8,985 nt of DNA, from assembly GCA_031289815.1 (NCBI GenBank), contig JAITOS010000133.1, positions 1 to 8,985 of the forward strand. Direction: 5' to 3'. Shown piece by piece: positions 1 to 6,244 of the stretch; position 1 is the stretch's first letter, and each line of letters begins with the position of its first letter. A program made the translations under genes and the position numbers. Source of the DNA: Peptococcaceae bacterium. Lineage in GTDB: Bacteria > Bacillota > Desulfitobacteriia > Desulfitobacteriales > Desulfitobacteriaceae. The notes under the pieces were generated by a model. The model was not told the origin of the DNA. It saw nothing but the letters and a program-made list of their open reading frames with translations, and did not search any database.

Positions 1-127
1 TCCTGAGCGCTTGATTTCTCTTGCTCTTCTTTTTTCCCTTCCTCCGTTTTCCGATTCCTCGGTCTCCGGTCTCTGGGCCCTTTGGTTCCTTGTTGTTTAG
101 TTTTCAAAGACCTTTGCTCTCCACGAG
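1..127 (-). promoter_or_regulatory. Probable rRNA operon leader with boxA-like motif (runs off left edge)
   Basis: Read on the minus strand, 112-94 is GGTCTTTGAAAACTAAACA. This closely resembles the CTTTGAAAACT sequence found in leaders and spacers of Firmicutes rRNA operons, where the NusB/NusE boxA antitermination signal lies. It sits just downstream of two strong promoters and is followed by purine-rich sequence with a short tandem repeat (ggtctcc/ggtctct, 61-74). No 16S sequence is present: the usual 16S start motif (AGAGTTTGATCCTGG) is not seen before position 1. The gene served therefore lies outside the window. A tRNA or ribosomal-protein operon is the alternative. Confidence 0.65.
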
Positions 128-133
128 ACTCTC

Positions 134-163
134 ATTTTATCACTAAGATTTGCTCATTGTCAA
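134..163 (-). promoter_or_regulatory. Sigma-A promoter P2 (proximal) of the probable rRNA operon
   Basis: The -35 is a perfect TTGACA at 163-158. The -10 is TAAAAT at 139-134, with an 18-base spacer (17 if read as ATAAAA). Transcription would start near 127 and enter the boxA-like leader. Tandem promoters are usual for Firmicutes rRNA operons. Confidence 0.72.
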
Positions 164-166
164 CTG

Positions 167-186
167 TCATTATTCCCCAATAATGA
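167..186. repeat. 8-bp perfect inverted repeat between P1 and P2
   Basis: TCATTATT (167-174) is the exact reverse complement of AATAATGA (179-186), with a four-base loop of C residues. It ends three bases upstream of the P2 -35 box, where an operator or upstream contact site would lie. In the P1 transcript it could also fold as a short hairpin. No U-run follows it, so it is not a typical terminator. Confidence 0.6.
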
Positions 187-223
187 GTCGCCTATTCGCG
201 TTTCTTTGACAAGGCACTCGTAC

Positions 224-252
224 AGGATACAACATTCTATTTATCTTGTCAA
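224..252 (-). promoter_or_regulatory. Sigma-A promoter P1 (distal) of the probable rRNA operon
   Basis: The -35 is a perfect TTGACA at 252-247. The spacer is 17 bases and the -10 is TATCCT at 229-224. The sequence just upstream (about 253-275, minus strand) is rich in A and T tracts, like the UP elements that bind the RNA polymerase alpha subunit at rRNA promoters. P1 lies about 90 bases upstream of P2. Confidence 0.68.
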
Positions 253-348
253 CGATTTATTTCCTTAAATTTGCGCGTTTTCATCATTTTCATCCATTCG
301 TACTGAAAAACGAACGATTTGGGTAAATATGCGTAAACGGCTTCGCAA

Positions 349-380
349 TTTGGCCTGAAAATACCACTTCTCAGGCCAAA
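349..380 (-). terminator. 10-bp hairpin downstream of rnj
   Basis: TTTGGCCTGA (349-358) and TCAGGCCAAA (371-380) are perfect reverse complements around a 12-base loop. It lies about 30 bases past the rnj stop and upstream of the rRNA-type promoters, where a terminator is expected. Neither strand has a proper U-run after the stem. It may be a weak terminator, an RNA-stability hairpin or a protein site. Confidence 0.45.
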
Positions 381-402
381 GGAATACCCGCCAGGAATGT
401 CC

Positions 403-432
403 GCCGATTATTCAATTTCTTGAATAATCGGC
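403..432 (-). terminator. 13-bp perfect hairpin containing the rnj stop codon
   Basis: Positions 403-415 and 420-432 are perfect reverse complements separated by four bases. In the minus-strand RNA the loop reads GAAA, a stable GNRA-type tetraloop. The stem is made from the last codons of rnj, and the TAA stop (410-408) lies within its 3' arm. No U-run follows, so it is more likely an mRNA 3'-end structure or part of a termination region than a standard intrinsic terminator. Confidence 0.6.
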
Positions 433-2072
433 AGGATGACCGGGCGACGGCGTGTCTTCTCAAAAAAATGTTTGCTCAGCGTATCCTTGATCTGATTTTT
501 AATTGGCGCCCATTCAACCACTTTATTTTCCCGACAACGCGCCATCGTTTGTCTGATCTTTTCTTTAGCGTCTTCCAACAGGGTTTCCGATTCGCGGACA
601 TAAACAAATCCTCTGGTTACGATATCCGGCCCGGAAGCAATCCTCCCGGTCGAGCGGCTGATGGTCAAAACCACAATGAGAATCCCATCCTGTGATAATT
701 GCTTTCTATCCCTCAGCACAATATTCCCTACATCGCCTACCCCTAGGCCGTCAACCAGTACTTTGCCAGCCGTTACTTTACCGGCTATGACCGCTCTATG
801 CCGTGTGAATTCTATGACATGGCCGTTTTCAGCCACAAAGATGTTTTCACGCGACATACCCAATTGTTCCGCTAATTCCGAATGCTTAATCAGCATCCTG
901 TACTCGCCATGAATCGGTATGAAATTTTTAGGGCGCACCATATTCAGCATCAATTTTAGCTCTTCCTGGCTGGCATGTCCGGAGACGTGCATTCTGGAAG
1001 CCGATTCATAAATCACGTTCGCGCCTTGCTTGAACAGATGATCGATGGTCCGTGAAATCGCTTTTTCATTGCCGGGAATAGGGCTGGCCGAGATGATGAC
1101 CGTATCGCCGGGCCGAATTTCAACGTGCCGGTGATCATTCATGGCTATGCGGGTCAAGGCCGACATCGGCTCGCCCTGACTGCCCGTTGTCAGGATACAC
1201 GCCTGATTCCCCGGAAGATTGATCATTTCATCGACGTCCACCATCGTGTTCTCCGGAATCTCCAGATAGCCCAGTTCTTCCGCTAAGGCGACCACATTCA
1301 CCATACTTCTTCCTACGACCGCAACTTTGCGATTGGTTTTATAGGCAGCCGTAATCGCCTGTTGAATACGATGGACATTCGACGCAAAGCTGGCCAAAAT
1401 AATGCGTTCTTTGGCGTCGCGGAAAGCTTCGTCAAACATTTGCCCGACATGCCTCTCCGACTGGGTAAAGCCAGCGTGTTCAACATTTGTACTATCTGAC
1501 ATCAAGCACAAAACGCCCTTATCTCCCAATTCGGAAAACTTATGAATATCCAGAATATTGCCGGTAACAGGCGTATGATCCAGCTTAAAATCACCCGTAT
1601 GAACAATGGTTCCCAGCGGCGTATGCACCGCAATCCCTACCGAGTCGGGAATGCTATGACTTACTGTGATAAACTCAAAGCGAAAAACGCCTAATTTGAT
1701 CATTTCCCGCGGACGAACCACGGTCGCTTTGAAATTGTTCAGATTGCTTTCTTTCAGTTTATGCTGGATGAGTCCCAAGGTTAGGCGCGTGGAAAAAATC
1801 GGAACGTCCAATTCGCGCAACAGATAAGGTAAGCCGCCAATGTGATCCTCATGTCCATGAGTTACCAGAATCCCCAATATCATATCTTTGTTCTCGACGA
1901 TATAGGAGTAGTCAGGGATGACCACGTCGATCCCCAGCATTTCATCTTCGGGGAACGCCAACCCCGCATCGATAATAATGATCTGATCATCATATCTTAT
2001 CAATGTCATATTTTTCCCGATTTCCCCTAATCCTCCCAGGGGGATGATTTGTAGTTTGTGTTCTTTTGGCAA
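408..2072 (-). CDS. rnj: Ribonuclease J (5'-3' exo/endoribonuclease, beta-CASP metallo-beta-lactamase)
   Basis: A 554-residue protein of full RNase J length. RNase J degrades and matures mRNA and rRNA in the cytoplasm of Firmicutes. The metallo-beta-lactamase core has the two-zinc motif THGHEDH (residues 71-77), with further likely metal ligands in SHSIPDS (His139), HTGDFKLD (Asp161) and HGEY (His388). The beta-CASP region has SGHAS (364-368), and a C-terminal domain follows. The start codon is TTG (2072-2070): GGAGGT at 2086-2081 stands 8 bases upstream and the protein begins properly at MPKEHKLQIIPLGG. The gene has its own promoter and a leader of about 190 bases. In B. subtilis an RNase J gene (rnjB) also follows dapA. 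I cannot assign this copy to J1 or J2, so the general symbol is used. Confidence 0.97.
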   Translation of the reverse strand: MPKEHKLQIIPLGGLGEIGKNMTLIRYDDQIIIIDAGLAFPEDEMLGIDVVIPDYSYIVENKDMILGILVTHGHEDHIGGLPYLLRELDVPIFSTRLTLGLIQHKLKESNLNNFKATVVRPREMIKLGVFRFEFITVSHSIPDSVGIAVHTPLGTIVHTGDFKLDHTPVTGNILDIHKFSELGDKGVLCLMSDSTNVEHAGFTQSERHVGQMFDEAFRDAKERIILASFASNVHRIQQAITAAYKTNRKVAVVGRSMVNVVALAEELGYLEIPENTMVDVDEMINLPGNQACILTTGSQGEPMSALTRIAMNDHRHVEIRPGDTVIISASPIPGNEKAISRTIDHLFKQGANVIYESASRMHVSGHASQEELKLMLNMVRPKNFIPIHGEYRMLIKHSELAEQLGMSRENIFVAENGHVIEFTRHRAVIAGKVTAGKVLVDGLGVGDVGNIVLRDRKQLSQDGILIVVLTISRSTGRIASGPDIVTRGFVYVRESETLLEDAKEKIRQTMARCRENKVVEWAPIKNQIKDTLSKHFFEKTRRRPVILPIIQEIE

Positions 2073-2258
2073 AAAATTGCACCTCCGACATATTTTTACT
2101 CTTTATAGTCATACTGCTGTATGTTGACCATTCAAATTTTTACTTCCGCTATCAGACATTTGGACAGGACAAAAGATTTTATATAACACTAAAACAACGA
2201 AGCCAAACTTCCGGTTTCGTCGCATTGTTCAATCCATCATAAACTTCCGCACAAAACT
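2073..2258 (-). promoter_or_regulatory. Long 5' leader of rnj with three CGGAAGT repeats and hairpins
   Basis: About 185 bases separate the predicted transcription start (near 2259) from the TTG start. CGGAAGT occurs three times on the minus strand, at 2249-2243, 2213-2207 and 2148-2142. The middle copy lies in the loop of a hairpin whose arms are 2220-2213 and 2204-2197 (one A-C mismatch); the sequence TGTTTT follows. A second small inverted repeat, CATAC-AGCA-GTATG (2123-2110), lies about 24 bases before the ribosome binding site. No known riboswitch class is recognised. The arrangement would suit autoregulation of an RNase or binding of a GGA-recognising protein, but that is inference. Confidence 0.5.
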
Positions 2259-2265
2259 TTATTTT

Positions 2266-2294
2266 ATTATACCGCAAACAAAAGCTATTTACAA
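2266..2294 (-). promoter_or_regulatory. Sigma-A promoter of rnj
   Basis: The -10 is a perfect TATAAT at 2271-2266, with a 17-base spacer and a weaker -35, TTGTAA (2294-2289, four of six matches). It is the best promoter between dapA and rnj and makes rnj independent of the lysine genes. Confidence 0.75.
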
Positions 2295-2329
2295 GAAATT
2301 CTGAAGATGTATTTGCAATTTATTCTTAG

Positions 2330-2348
2330 GCCGACTGAAAAAGTCGGC
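2330..2348. repeat. 7-bp hairpin upstream of the rnj promoter
   Basis: GCCGACT (2330-2336) pairs perfectly with AGTCGGC (2342-2348) around a five-base loop. It lies about 35 bases upstream of the rnj -35 box and marks the left edge of the GC-richer block that begins after dapA. No U-run follows on the minus strand. Confidence 0.5.
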
Positions 2349-2520
2349 AAAACACAGGGCCAAAACAGACGCGCCAGCACTTGACAGCAGTCATAATGAA
2401 AATCGAAGCGGCCTTGACTGACCATCCCGGCGGCGGCAAGATATTTTCCTGTAATGTAAGGAGCGTAATCCTGATCCGTACCGGCGGAACAGGCGCCGAC
2501 GCTGTGAACTGAATTTTCAA
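2349..2520. other. GC-richer intergenic block with hairpins, no supported gene
   Basis: This stretch between dapA and the rnj promoter is clearly more GC-rich than the promoter region beside it, and hairpins bound it on both sides. Inside are a 9-bp stem with one T-T mismatch (2470-2478 with 2485-2493, loop TACCGG) and a 6-bp pairing of CAGTCA (2388-2393) with TGACTG (2415-2420). Two weak reading frames exist: 89 codons on the minus strand from 2554 to 2285, preceded by GAGG, and 38 codons on the plus strand from 2396 to 2512. Neither resembles a family I know. It could be a structured RNA, a dispersed intergenic repeat or a gene remnant. Confidence 0.4.
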
Positions 2521-2565
2521 GGGGCTGCCGCCTGACGATTTGAAATTCGTTCATGCGGCAGCCTC
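2521..2565 (-). terminator. Probable terminator hairpin after dapA
   Basis: GGCTGCCGC (2523-2531) and GCGGCAGCC (2555-2563) are perfect 9-bp arms, extended outward by a further G-C pair at 2521/2565. Inside, TGA (2533-2535) pairs with TCA (2551-2553). It lies 55 bases past the dapA stop. In the minus direction only CCCCTTG follows, a poor U-tract. In the plus direction the tail TCTATCTTTTT is better, so it may act in both directions. No plus-strand gene is seen that would need it. Confidence 0.5.
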
Positions 2566-2619
2566 TATCTTTTTATTGTACGCTTATTGCCTTGTCGCAC
2601 AAGATCGCTACCTGATCCA

Positions 2620-3558
2620 TTATAGCTTTTGTTTCTTTTTTCCGGCGTTCGCCGCCAGTGCCAGAGATTCAGGCGCTGCCTTGACCTCTTCCAGCACGCC
2701 GCGTAAAAACTCTGTTTCCTCCGGCGTCGCCTTCACCAGTGGCAACCTTAAACCGCCGGCTTTGAGTCCCGCCAACTCGGTCAGGGTCTTGATGGGAATG
2801 GGATTGGTGGTGACGAAAATGCCTTTAAACATCGGGAAAAGTTTCAGATGCCAAGCGGCGGCGGTTTTAGCGTCTCCCGCGAACCAGGCGTCCACCATCG
2901 CTTTGATTTCATCGCCAATCACATGGGATGCGACGCTGACGATCCCGTCACACCCGACAGCCAGCATCGGCAAGGTAAAAGAATCATCGCCGCTGTAGAT
3001 GATAAAATCCGGAGGCAGGACGCGCTTCAGCTCGCTCACCTGATCCATATTGCCCGCCGCTTCCTTTAAGGCCGCAATGTTGGGAATTGCCGCCAATCTT
3101 TTAACCGTTTGCGGCAGCATATTCACGGAAGTCCGACCGGGAACATTATACAGCATCACCGGCAGCTTGACGGCTTCCGCAATCGCGGCAAAATGCTGAA
3201 CGATCCCTTCCTGAGAAGGCTTATTATAGTAAGGCACGACCGCCATCACCCCATCGACCCCGGTCTGTTCCGCTTGCTTCGCCAGTTCTATGCTGCCCTG
3301 CGTGGTATTCGAGCCAACGCCGGCGAATACGCACGCCTTGGCTCCGGCCTCCTCTTTGACCAGCCGAAAAAGGTTTATTTTTTCAGCCGTCGTCAGAGTT
3401 GGCGATTCCCCCGTCGTGCCGCTCACCACAATGCCATCGGATCCATGATCGATCAGATGTCTCGCTAAAACCCGCGCCGCCTCATAATCCACGGCCAACG
3501 CTTCATTCATCGGCGTGAGCATCGCTGTCAAAACACGGCCAAACCTCATCTTCTCCAT
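2620..3558 (-). CDS. dapA: 4-hydroxy-tetrahydrodipicolinate synthase
   Basis: A cytoplasmic enzyme that condenses aspartate semialdehyde with pyruvate, the first committed step of lysine/diaminopimelate synthesis; the product also feeds dipicolinate. The TIM-barrel aldolase signatures are present: GTTGE (residues 47-51), the tyrosines of YYNKP (110-114), YNVPGRTS with Tyr137 and Arg142, and the Schiff-base lysine Lys165 in AALKEAAGN. At 312 residues it is slightly longer than the usual 290-300, owing to a lysine-rich C-terminal tail (about the last 20 residues) that I judge non-catalytic. It lies 39 bases after asd with no promoter in the gap, so the two should be co-transcribed. The start is ambiguous between codons 1 and 4. 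In Bacillus an aspartokinase gene (dapG) precedes dapA; here it is absent. Confidence 0.96.
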   Translation of the reverse strand: MEKMRFGRVLTAMLTPMNEALAVDYEAARVLARHLIDHGSDGIVVSGTTGESPTLTTAEKINLFRLVKEEAGAKACVFAGVGSNTTQGSIELAKQAEQTGVDGVMAVVPYYNKPSQEGIVQHFAAIAEAVKLPVMLYNVPGRTSVNMLPQTVKRLAAIPNIAALKEAAGNMDQVSELKRVLPPDFIIYSGDDSFTLPMLAVGCDGIVSVASHVIGDEIKAMVDAWFAGDAKTAAAWHLKLFPMFKGIFVTTNPIPIKTLTELAGLKAGGLRLPLVKATPEETEFLRGVLEEVKAAPESLALAANAGKKKQKL

Positions 3559-3572
3559 CCTCCCTTCCTCCC
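3559..3572 (-). promoter_or_regulatory. Tandem ribosome binding sites of dapA
   Basis: GGGAGG occurs twice on the minus strand, at 3572-3567 and 3564-3559. The distal copy is 8 bases from the ATG at 3558-3556. The proximal copy touches that ATG but is 9 bases from the second in-frame ATG at 3549-3547. Both starts therefore have a well-placed site, giving products of 312 and 309 residues. Confidence 0.7.
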
Positions 3573-3597
3573 TTGATCGTTCCTCATCCTCACCGGT

Positions 3598-4590
3598 TTA
3601 TAATAGCAATTCCGCGATCTGCACCGCGTTGGTCGCCGCCCCTTTACGAATCTGGTCGCCGACCACCCACATATTCAGGCCGTTTTCACAAGAGAAATCT
3701 TGCCGGAGACGACCGACAAAAACCTGATCCTGATCGGCGCTGTACCAGGGCATCGGATATTTGTCCTGGGCCGGATCATCGATCACGACCACCCCGGCCG
3801 CCTTCGCCAAAGCGGCGCGCGCCGCCTCTACGCTTACATGACGTTCGGTTTCAACATTGACCGACTCAGAATGGCTGCGCAGAACCGGCACGCGAACCGT
3901 GGTCGCCGTAATCGCCATGTCCGGCCGGTGAAATATTTTCCGCGTTTCTTTGACCATTTTCCATTCTTCCTTGGTGTAATCCCCTTCCGCGAAAACATCA
4001 ATACGCGGAATCAGATTAAAGGCGATTTGATAGGGAAAGACCTGGGCTTTCAGCGCCTCGCCCTTCGTCCAGGCGGCGACCTGCGCCTCCAGCTCTTCAA
4101 TGCCCTCTCGGCCCGCGCCTGATACCGCTTGATAGGTGGAAACGACGACGCGTTTGATCCCCGCCGTATCCAGAATAGGCTTTAACGCCACCACCATGAT
4201 AATGGTCGAACAGTTAGGATTGGCAATAATGCCTTTATGCCAGGCGACGTCTTCCGGATTCACTTCCGGCACTACCAGCGGCACCTCCGGATCCATACGG
4301 AAAGCGCTGCTGTTATCGATCACGACCGCGCCGTCGGCTACCGCCGCCTGTGCGTATTCCGTACTCGCGGAACCGCCGGCGAAGAGCGCGATATCCACGC
4401 CTTTGAAGCTGCCCGCGGTTGTTTCCTGAACCTCCAGCGTTCGCCCTTGCCAATCGATCTTCTTTCCCGCCGAGCGTTTCGTCGCTAATAAACGCAATTC
4501 CTCAACCGGAAAATTTCGTTCCTTTAAAATTTTAAGAAATTCCTGCCCTACGGCTCCTGTAGCTCCAACAATTGCAACATTCGGCATCAT
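3598..4590 (-). CDS. asd: Aspartate-semialdehyde dehydrogenase
   Basis: This enzyme reduces aspartyl phosphate with NADPH to aspartate semialdehyde, the branch point for lysine, diaminopimelate, threonine and methionine. The 330-residue protein is full length. It has the NADP-binding loop GATGAVG (residues 9-15), the catalytic cysteine in NPNCST (Cys127), TYQAVSGAG (Gln154), the active-site histidine in RVPVLRSHSES (His240) and the C-terminal KGAATNAVQIAE helix. The start is the first of two adjacent ATG codons (4590-4588); GGAGGG lies at 4601-4596. The gap to dpaB is 90 bases and holds a good sigma-A promoter, so asd-dapA can be expressed in growing cells independently of the dipicolinate genes. 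Confidence 0.96.
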   Translation of the reverse strand: MMPNVAIVGATGAVGQEFLKILKERNFPVEELRLLATKRSAGKKIDWQGRTLEVQETTAGSFKGVDIALFAGGSASTEYAQAAVADGAVVIDNSSAFRMDPEVPLVVPEVNPEDVAWHKGIIANPNCSTIIMVVALKPILDTAGIKRVVVSTYQAVSGAGREGIEELEAQVAAWTKGEALKAQVFPYQIAFNLIPRIDVFAEGDYTKEEWKMVKETRKIFHRPDMAITATTVRVPVLRSHSESVNVETERHVSVEAARAALAKAAGVVVIDDPAQDKYPMPWYSADQDQVFVGRLRQDFSCENGLNMWVVGDQIRKGAATNAVQIAELLL

Positions 4591-4621
4591 CCATACCCTC
4601 CTACAAACCAGTATACCGCAA

Positions 4622-4650
4622 ATTTTATCTCAATCCTATCCCCGCGTCAA
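4622..4650 (-). promoter_or_regulatory. Sigma-A promoter of asd-dapA
   Basis: The -35 is TTGACG (4650-4645, five of six matches), the spacer is 17 bases and the -10 is TAAAAT (4627-4622, five of six). Transcription would start near 4615, about 25 bases before the asd ATG, leaving little room for leader regulation. It lies in the gap after dpaB. Confidence 0.75.
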
Positions 4651-4680
4651 AACTTCTTATCATTTATTTCGGAGCTTCCT

Positions 4681-5280
4681 TCAGCTATTTCCGCTGTGGT
4701 ATTCCACCAAGAGCGGTTGAAGCTGGATCCCCTGACAGGCCATCAGGATCGTTTCCGGGATTTTCCCCATGTGCGCCACCAATGAATTCGCTTTACTGCT
4801 GGGGCTGTCCTGACCAAAGGGGACAAAGAATATATTCTTGCTGCCCAACAGCGTTCCTATGTTACGGGCATTTAAACCCAAACCGTCATTGGTCGAAACG
4901 GCGATGACTAAAGGACGCAAATTGCGCAAATGCGCTTTAGCCGCCATCAAGACCGGTGTATCCGTAATCCCGTTCGCCAGCTTAGCGAGCGTATTGCCGG
5001 TGCAGGGAGCGATCAGCAGGCAATCGAGCAGCTTTTGCGGCCCGATGGCTTCCGCTTCGGGAATGGTCCGGATCGGCTCCTTTTGGCTAATTTCATAAAA
5101 TCCCTGCTGCCAAGCCGCCGCTTTGCCAAAACGGGTGTCCGTCCTTTCCACGGCATAGGACAGGATCGGCGTTACCTCGGCGCCCTGTTCGCTCAGATGT
5201 TTCATCACCACGGTAATTTCGCGCAAAGTGCAATGAGAACCTGTAATTGCAAAACCAATTCTCAATCCGTCTAACTTCAT
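4681..5280 (-). CDS. dpaB: Dipicolinate synthase subunit B
   Basis: The flavoprotein-like subunit (SpoVFB family) of dipicolinate synthase, which with DpaA oxidises the DapA product to dipicolinic acid in the mother cell of sporulating Firmicutes. From the ATG at 5280 the protein has 199 residues, close to the 200 of B. subtilis SpoVFB. Visible motifs are the N-terminal GFAITGSHCT (residues 8-17) and the characteristic APCTGNTLAKLANGITDTP segment (from about residue 91), followed by STNDGLGLNARNIGTLL. This start is chosen because GGAGGT (5295-5290) lies 9 bases upstream; a GTG at 5301 would translate through that site and overlap dpaA. The gap to dpaA is 17 bases, so the two are co-transcribed. 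Confidence 0.95.
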   Translation of the reverse strand: MKLDGLRIGFAITGSHCTLREITVVMKHLSEQGAEVTPILSYAVERTDTRFGKAAAWQQGFYEISQKEPIRTIPEAEAIGPQKLLDCLLIAPCTGNTLAKLANGITDTPVLMAAKAHLRNLRPLVIAVSTNDGLGLNARNIGTLLGSKNIFFVPFGQDSPSSKANSLVAHMGKIPETILMACQGIQLQPLLVEYHSGNS

Positions 5281-5297
5281 TTCCTTCGCACCTCCAC

Positions 5298-6203
5298 TCA
5301 CTCAACCGAAGTCATTGGTGCAGTCAGGTAGCGAAGGATGAGGCGCGGATATACTTGCGCCAGTATCATTCCCGCGGTTTTTGGCGCGGCCATCCCCGGA
5401 AGTCCCGGGGCTAAAAGCGCTTTAATTCCCAACATTTGCGCATATTCAAAGTCTGTTCCTCCGGGCATAGAAGCCACATCAATAATCACAGCGTCCCGCG
5501 AGGTCTTTTCCAGCAATTCTTTATCCAGGACGAGACTGGGCACGGTATTAAAAATAACCTCCGCCTGTCCGATGGCTCTTTCCAGTTCCGAAAAAGGCAA
5601 CGGCGTCAATCCCAGGGTCAAGGCTCTCGCCAGATCCTGCGTTTTTCTGGCCACCCCTGTTACCCGCGCCCCCAAACCTTTCAGCATTGCCGCCAAGGTC
5701 CACCCTGTACGTCCCAATCCTAAGACATAACTCCGGCTGCCGTGCAAAGTGATTCGCGTATGCTGCATCGCCATTTGAATTGCGCCTTCCGCCGAAGGAA
5801 CCGAATTGAGAATCGCCACTTCGTCCAGCTTGGCCGTTTCAATGATCCGGATCCCCATCTTGTCCGCCGCCGCTTTCAAGGTCGGACGGACCCAGCCGAT
5901 AAACAATGGCCGATTGTTGGGAATCGCCTGTAACATCTCTTGATTCAGCACAATGGGTTCATTCCCGTAGCGGGCCTTTATTAGCCCGCGCTCATCGGCG
6001 CCATACAGCGGAAAGATCAAAACGTCCGCTTCCCTTATCGCCTCTTGCTGTGCCGCCAAACGCATTCCCGGAATCGGATCCGCTTTTTCAAAGCCTGCGC
6101 CGATGATGTGAGCGCCCAGTTTTTGCATTTCGGGAATAAAATATAACTCCCGCTCATCCCCTCCTATCACCGCCAGACGAATTCCTTTTAATCCCGCGCT
6201 CAT
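5298..6203 (-). CDS. dpaA: Dipicolinate synthase subunit A
   Basis: The NAD(P)-binding subunit (SpoVFA family) of dipicolinate synthase; dipicolinate is pumped into the forespore and chelates calcium in the spore core. From the ATG at 6203 it has 301 residues, close to the 297 of the Bacillus protein. The N-terminal domain begins IRLAVIGGDERELYF; a Rossmann dinucleotide site, GLGRTG (residues 162-167), opens the second half; NSVPSAEGAIQMAM lies between. AAAGGGGG (6218-6211) stands 7 bases from this ATG; the TTG at 6233 would run through it and is rejected. The gene is preceded by a candidate sigma-K promoter and a small inverted repeat. Its presence, with dpaB, is the best evidence that this organism makes endospores. 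Confidence 0.95.
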   Translation of the reverse strand: MSAGLKGIRLAVIGGDERELYFIPEMQKLGAHIIGAGFEKADPIPGMRLAAQQEAIREADVLIFPLYGADERGLIKARYGNEPIVLNQEMLQAIPNNRPLFIGWVRPTLKAAADKMGIRIIETAKLDEVAILNSVPSAEGAIQMAMQHTRITLHGSRSYVLGLGRTGWTLAAMLKGLGARVTGVARKTQDLARALTLGLTPLPFSELERAIGQAEVIFNTVPSLVLDKELLEKTSRDAVIIDVASMPGGTDFEYAQMLGIKALLAPGLPGMAAPKTAGMILAQVYPRLILRYLTAPMTSVE

Positions 6204-6216
6204 CTTTATGCCCCCT

Positions 6217-6233
6217 TTGAGACCGCGTCTCAA
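6217..6233 (-). repeat. 7-bp inverted repeat abutting the dpaA ribosome binding site
   Basis: On the minus strand this is TTGAGAC-GCG-GTCTCAA, a perfect 7-bp stem with a three-base loop. It would lie near the 5' end of a transcript starting at about 6237, and its 3' arm runs into the AAAGGGGG ribosome binding site of dpaA. It could be a 5' stabilising hairpin, a translational control element or an operator. Confidence 0.55.
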
Positions 6234-6244
6234 TGACTACGCTC

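Noticed and set aside
1..407. 16S rRNA, tRNA or CRISPR sequence in the left region
   Set aside because: No 16S start motif, cloverleaf or regularly spaced repeats are present. Only promoter, leader and hairpin sequence is seen.
2396..2512. 38-codon plus-strand frame (MKIEAALTDHPGGG...)
   Set aside because: No ribosome binding site or proper plus-strand promoter is present, and it is opposite in direction to all other genes. A TTGACA at 2381 has no -10 at usable spacing.
2285..2554. 89-codon minus-strand frame beginning MNEFQIVRRQ, preceded by GAGG
   Set aside because: It starts inside the hairpin after dapA, runs through another hairpin, ends just inside the rnj promoter region and has no recognisable family. 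It remains a low possibility and is described under the 2349-2520 block.
2540..2998. 152-codon plus-strand frame, and other long frames opposite dapA, asd, dpaA and dapB
   Set aside because: They are antisense to clearly identified genes, have no ribosome binding sites and give protein sequences with no family resemblance.
5281..5301. Longer dpaB starting at GTG 5301
   Set aside because: It would encode the GGAGGT site and overlap dpaA. The ATG at 5280 has correct spacing and gives the expected length.
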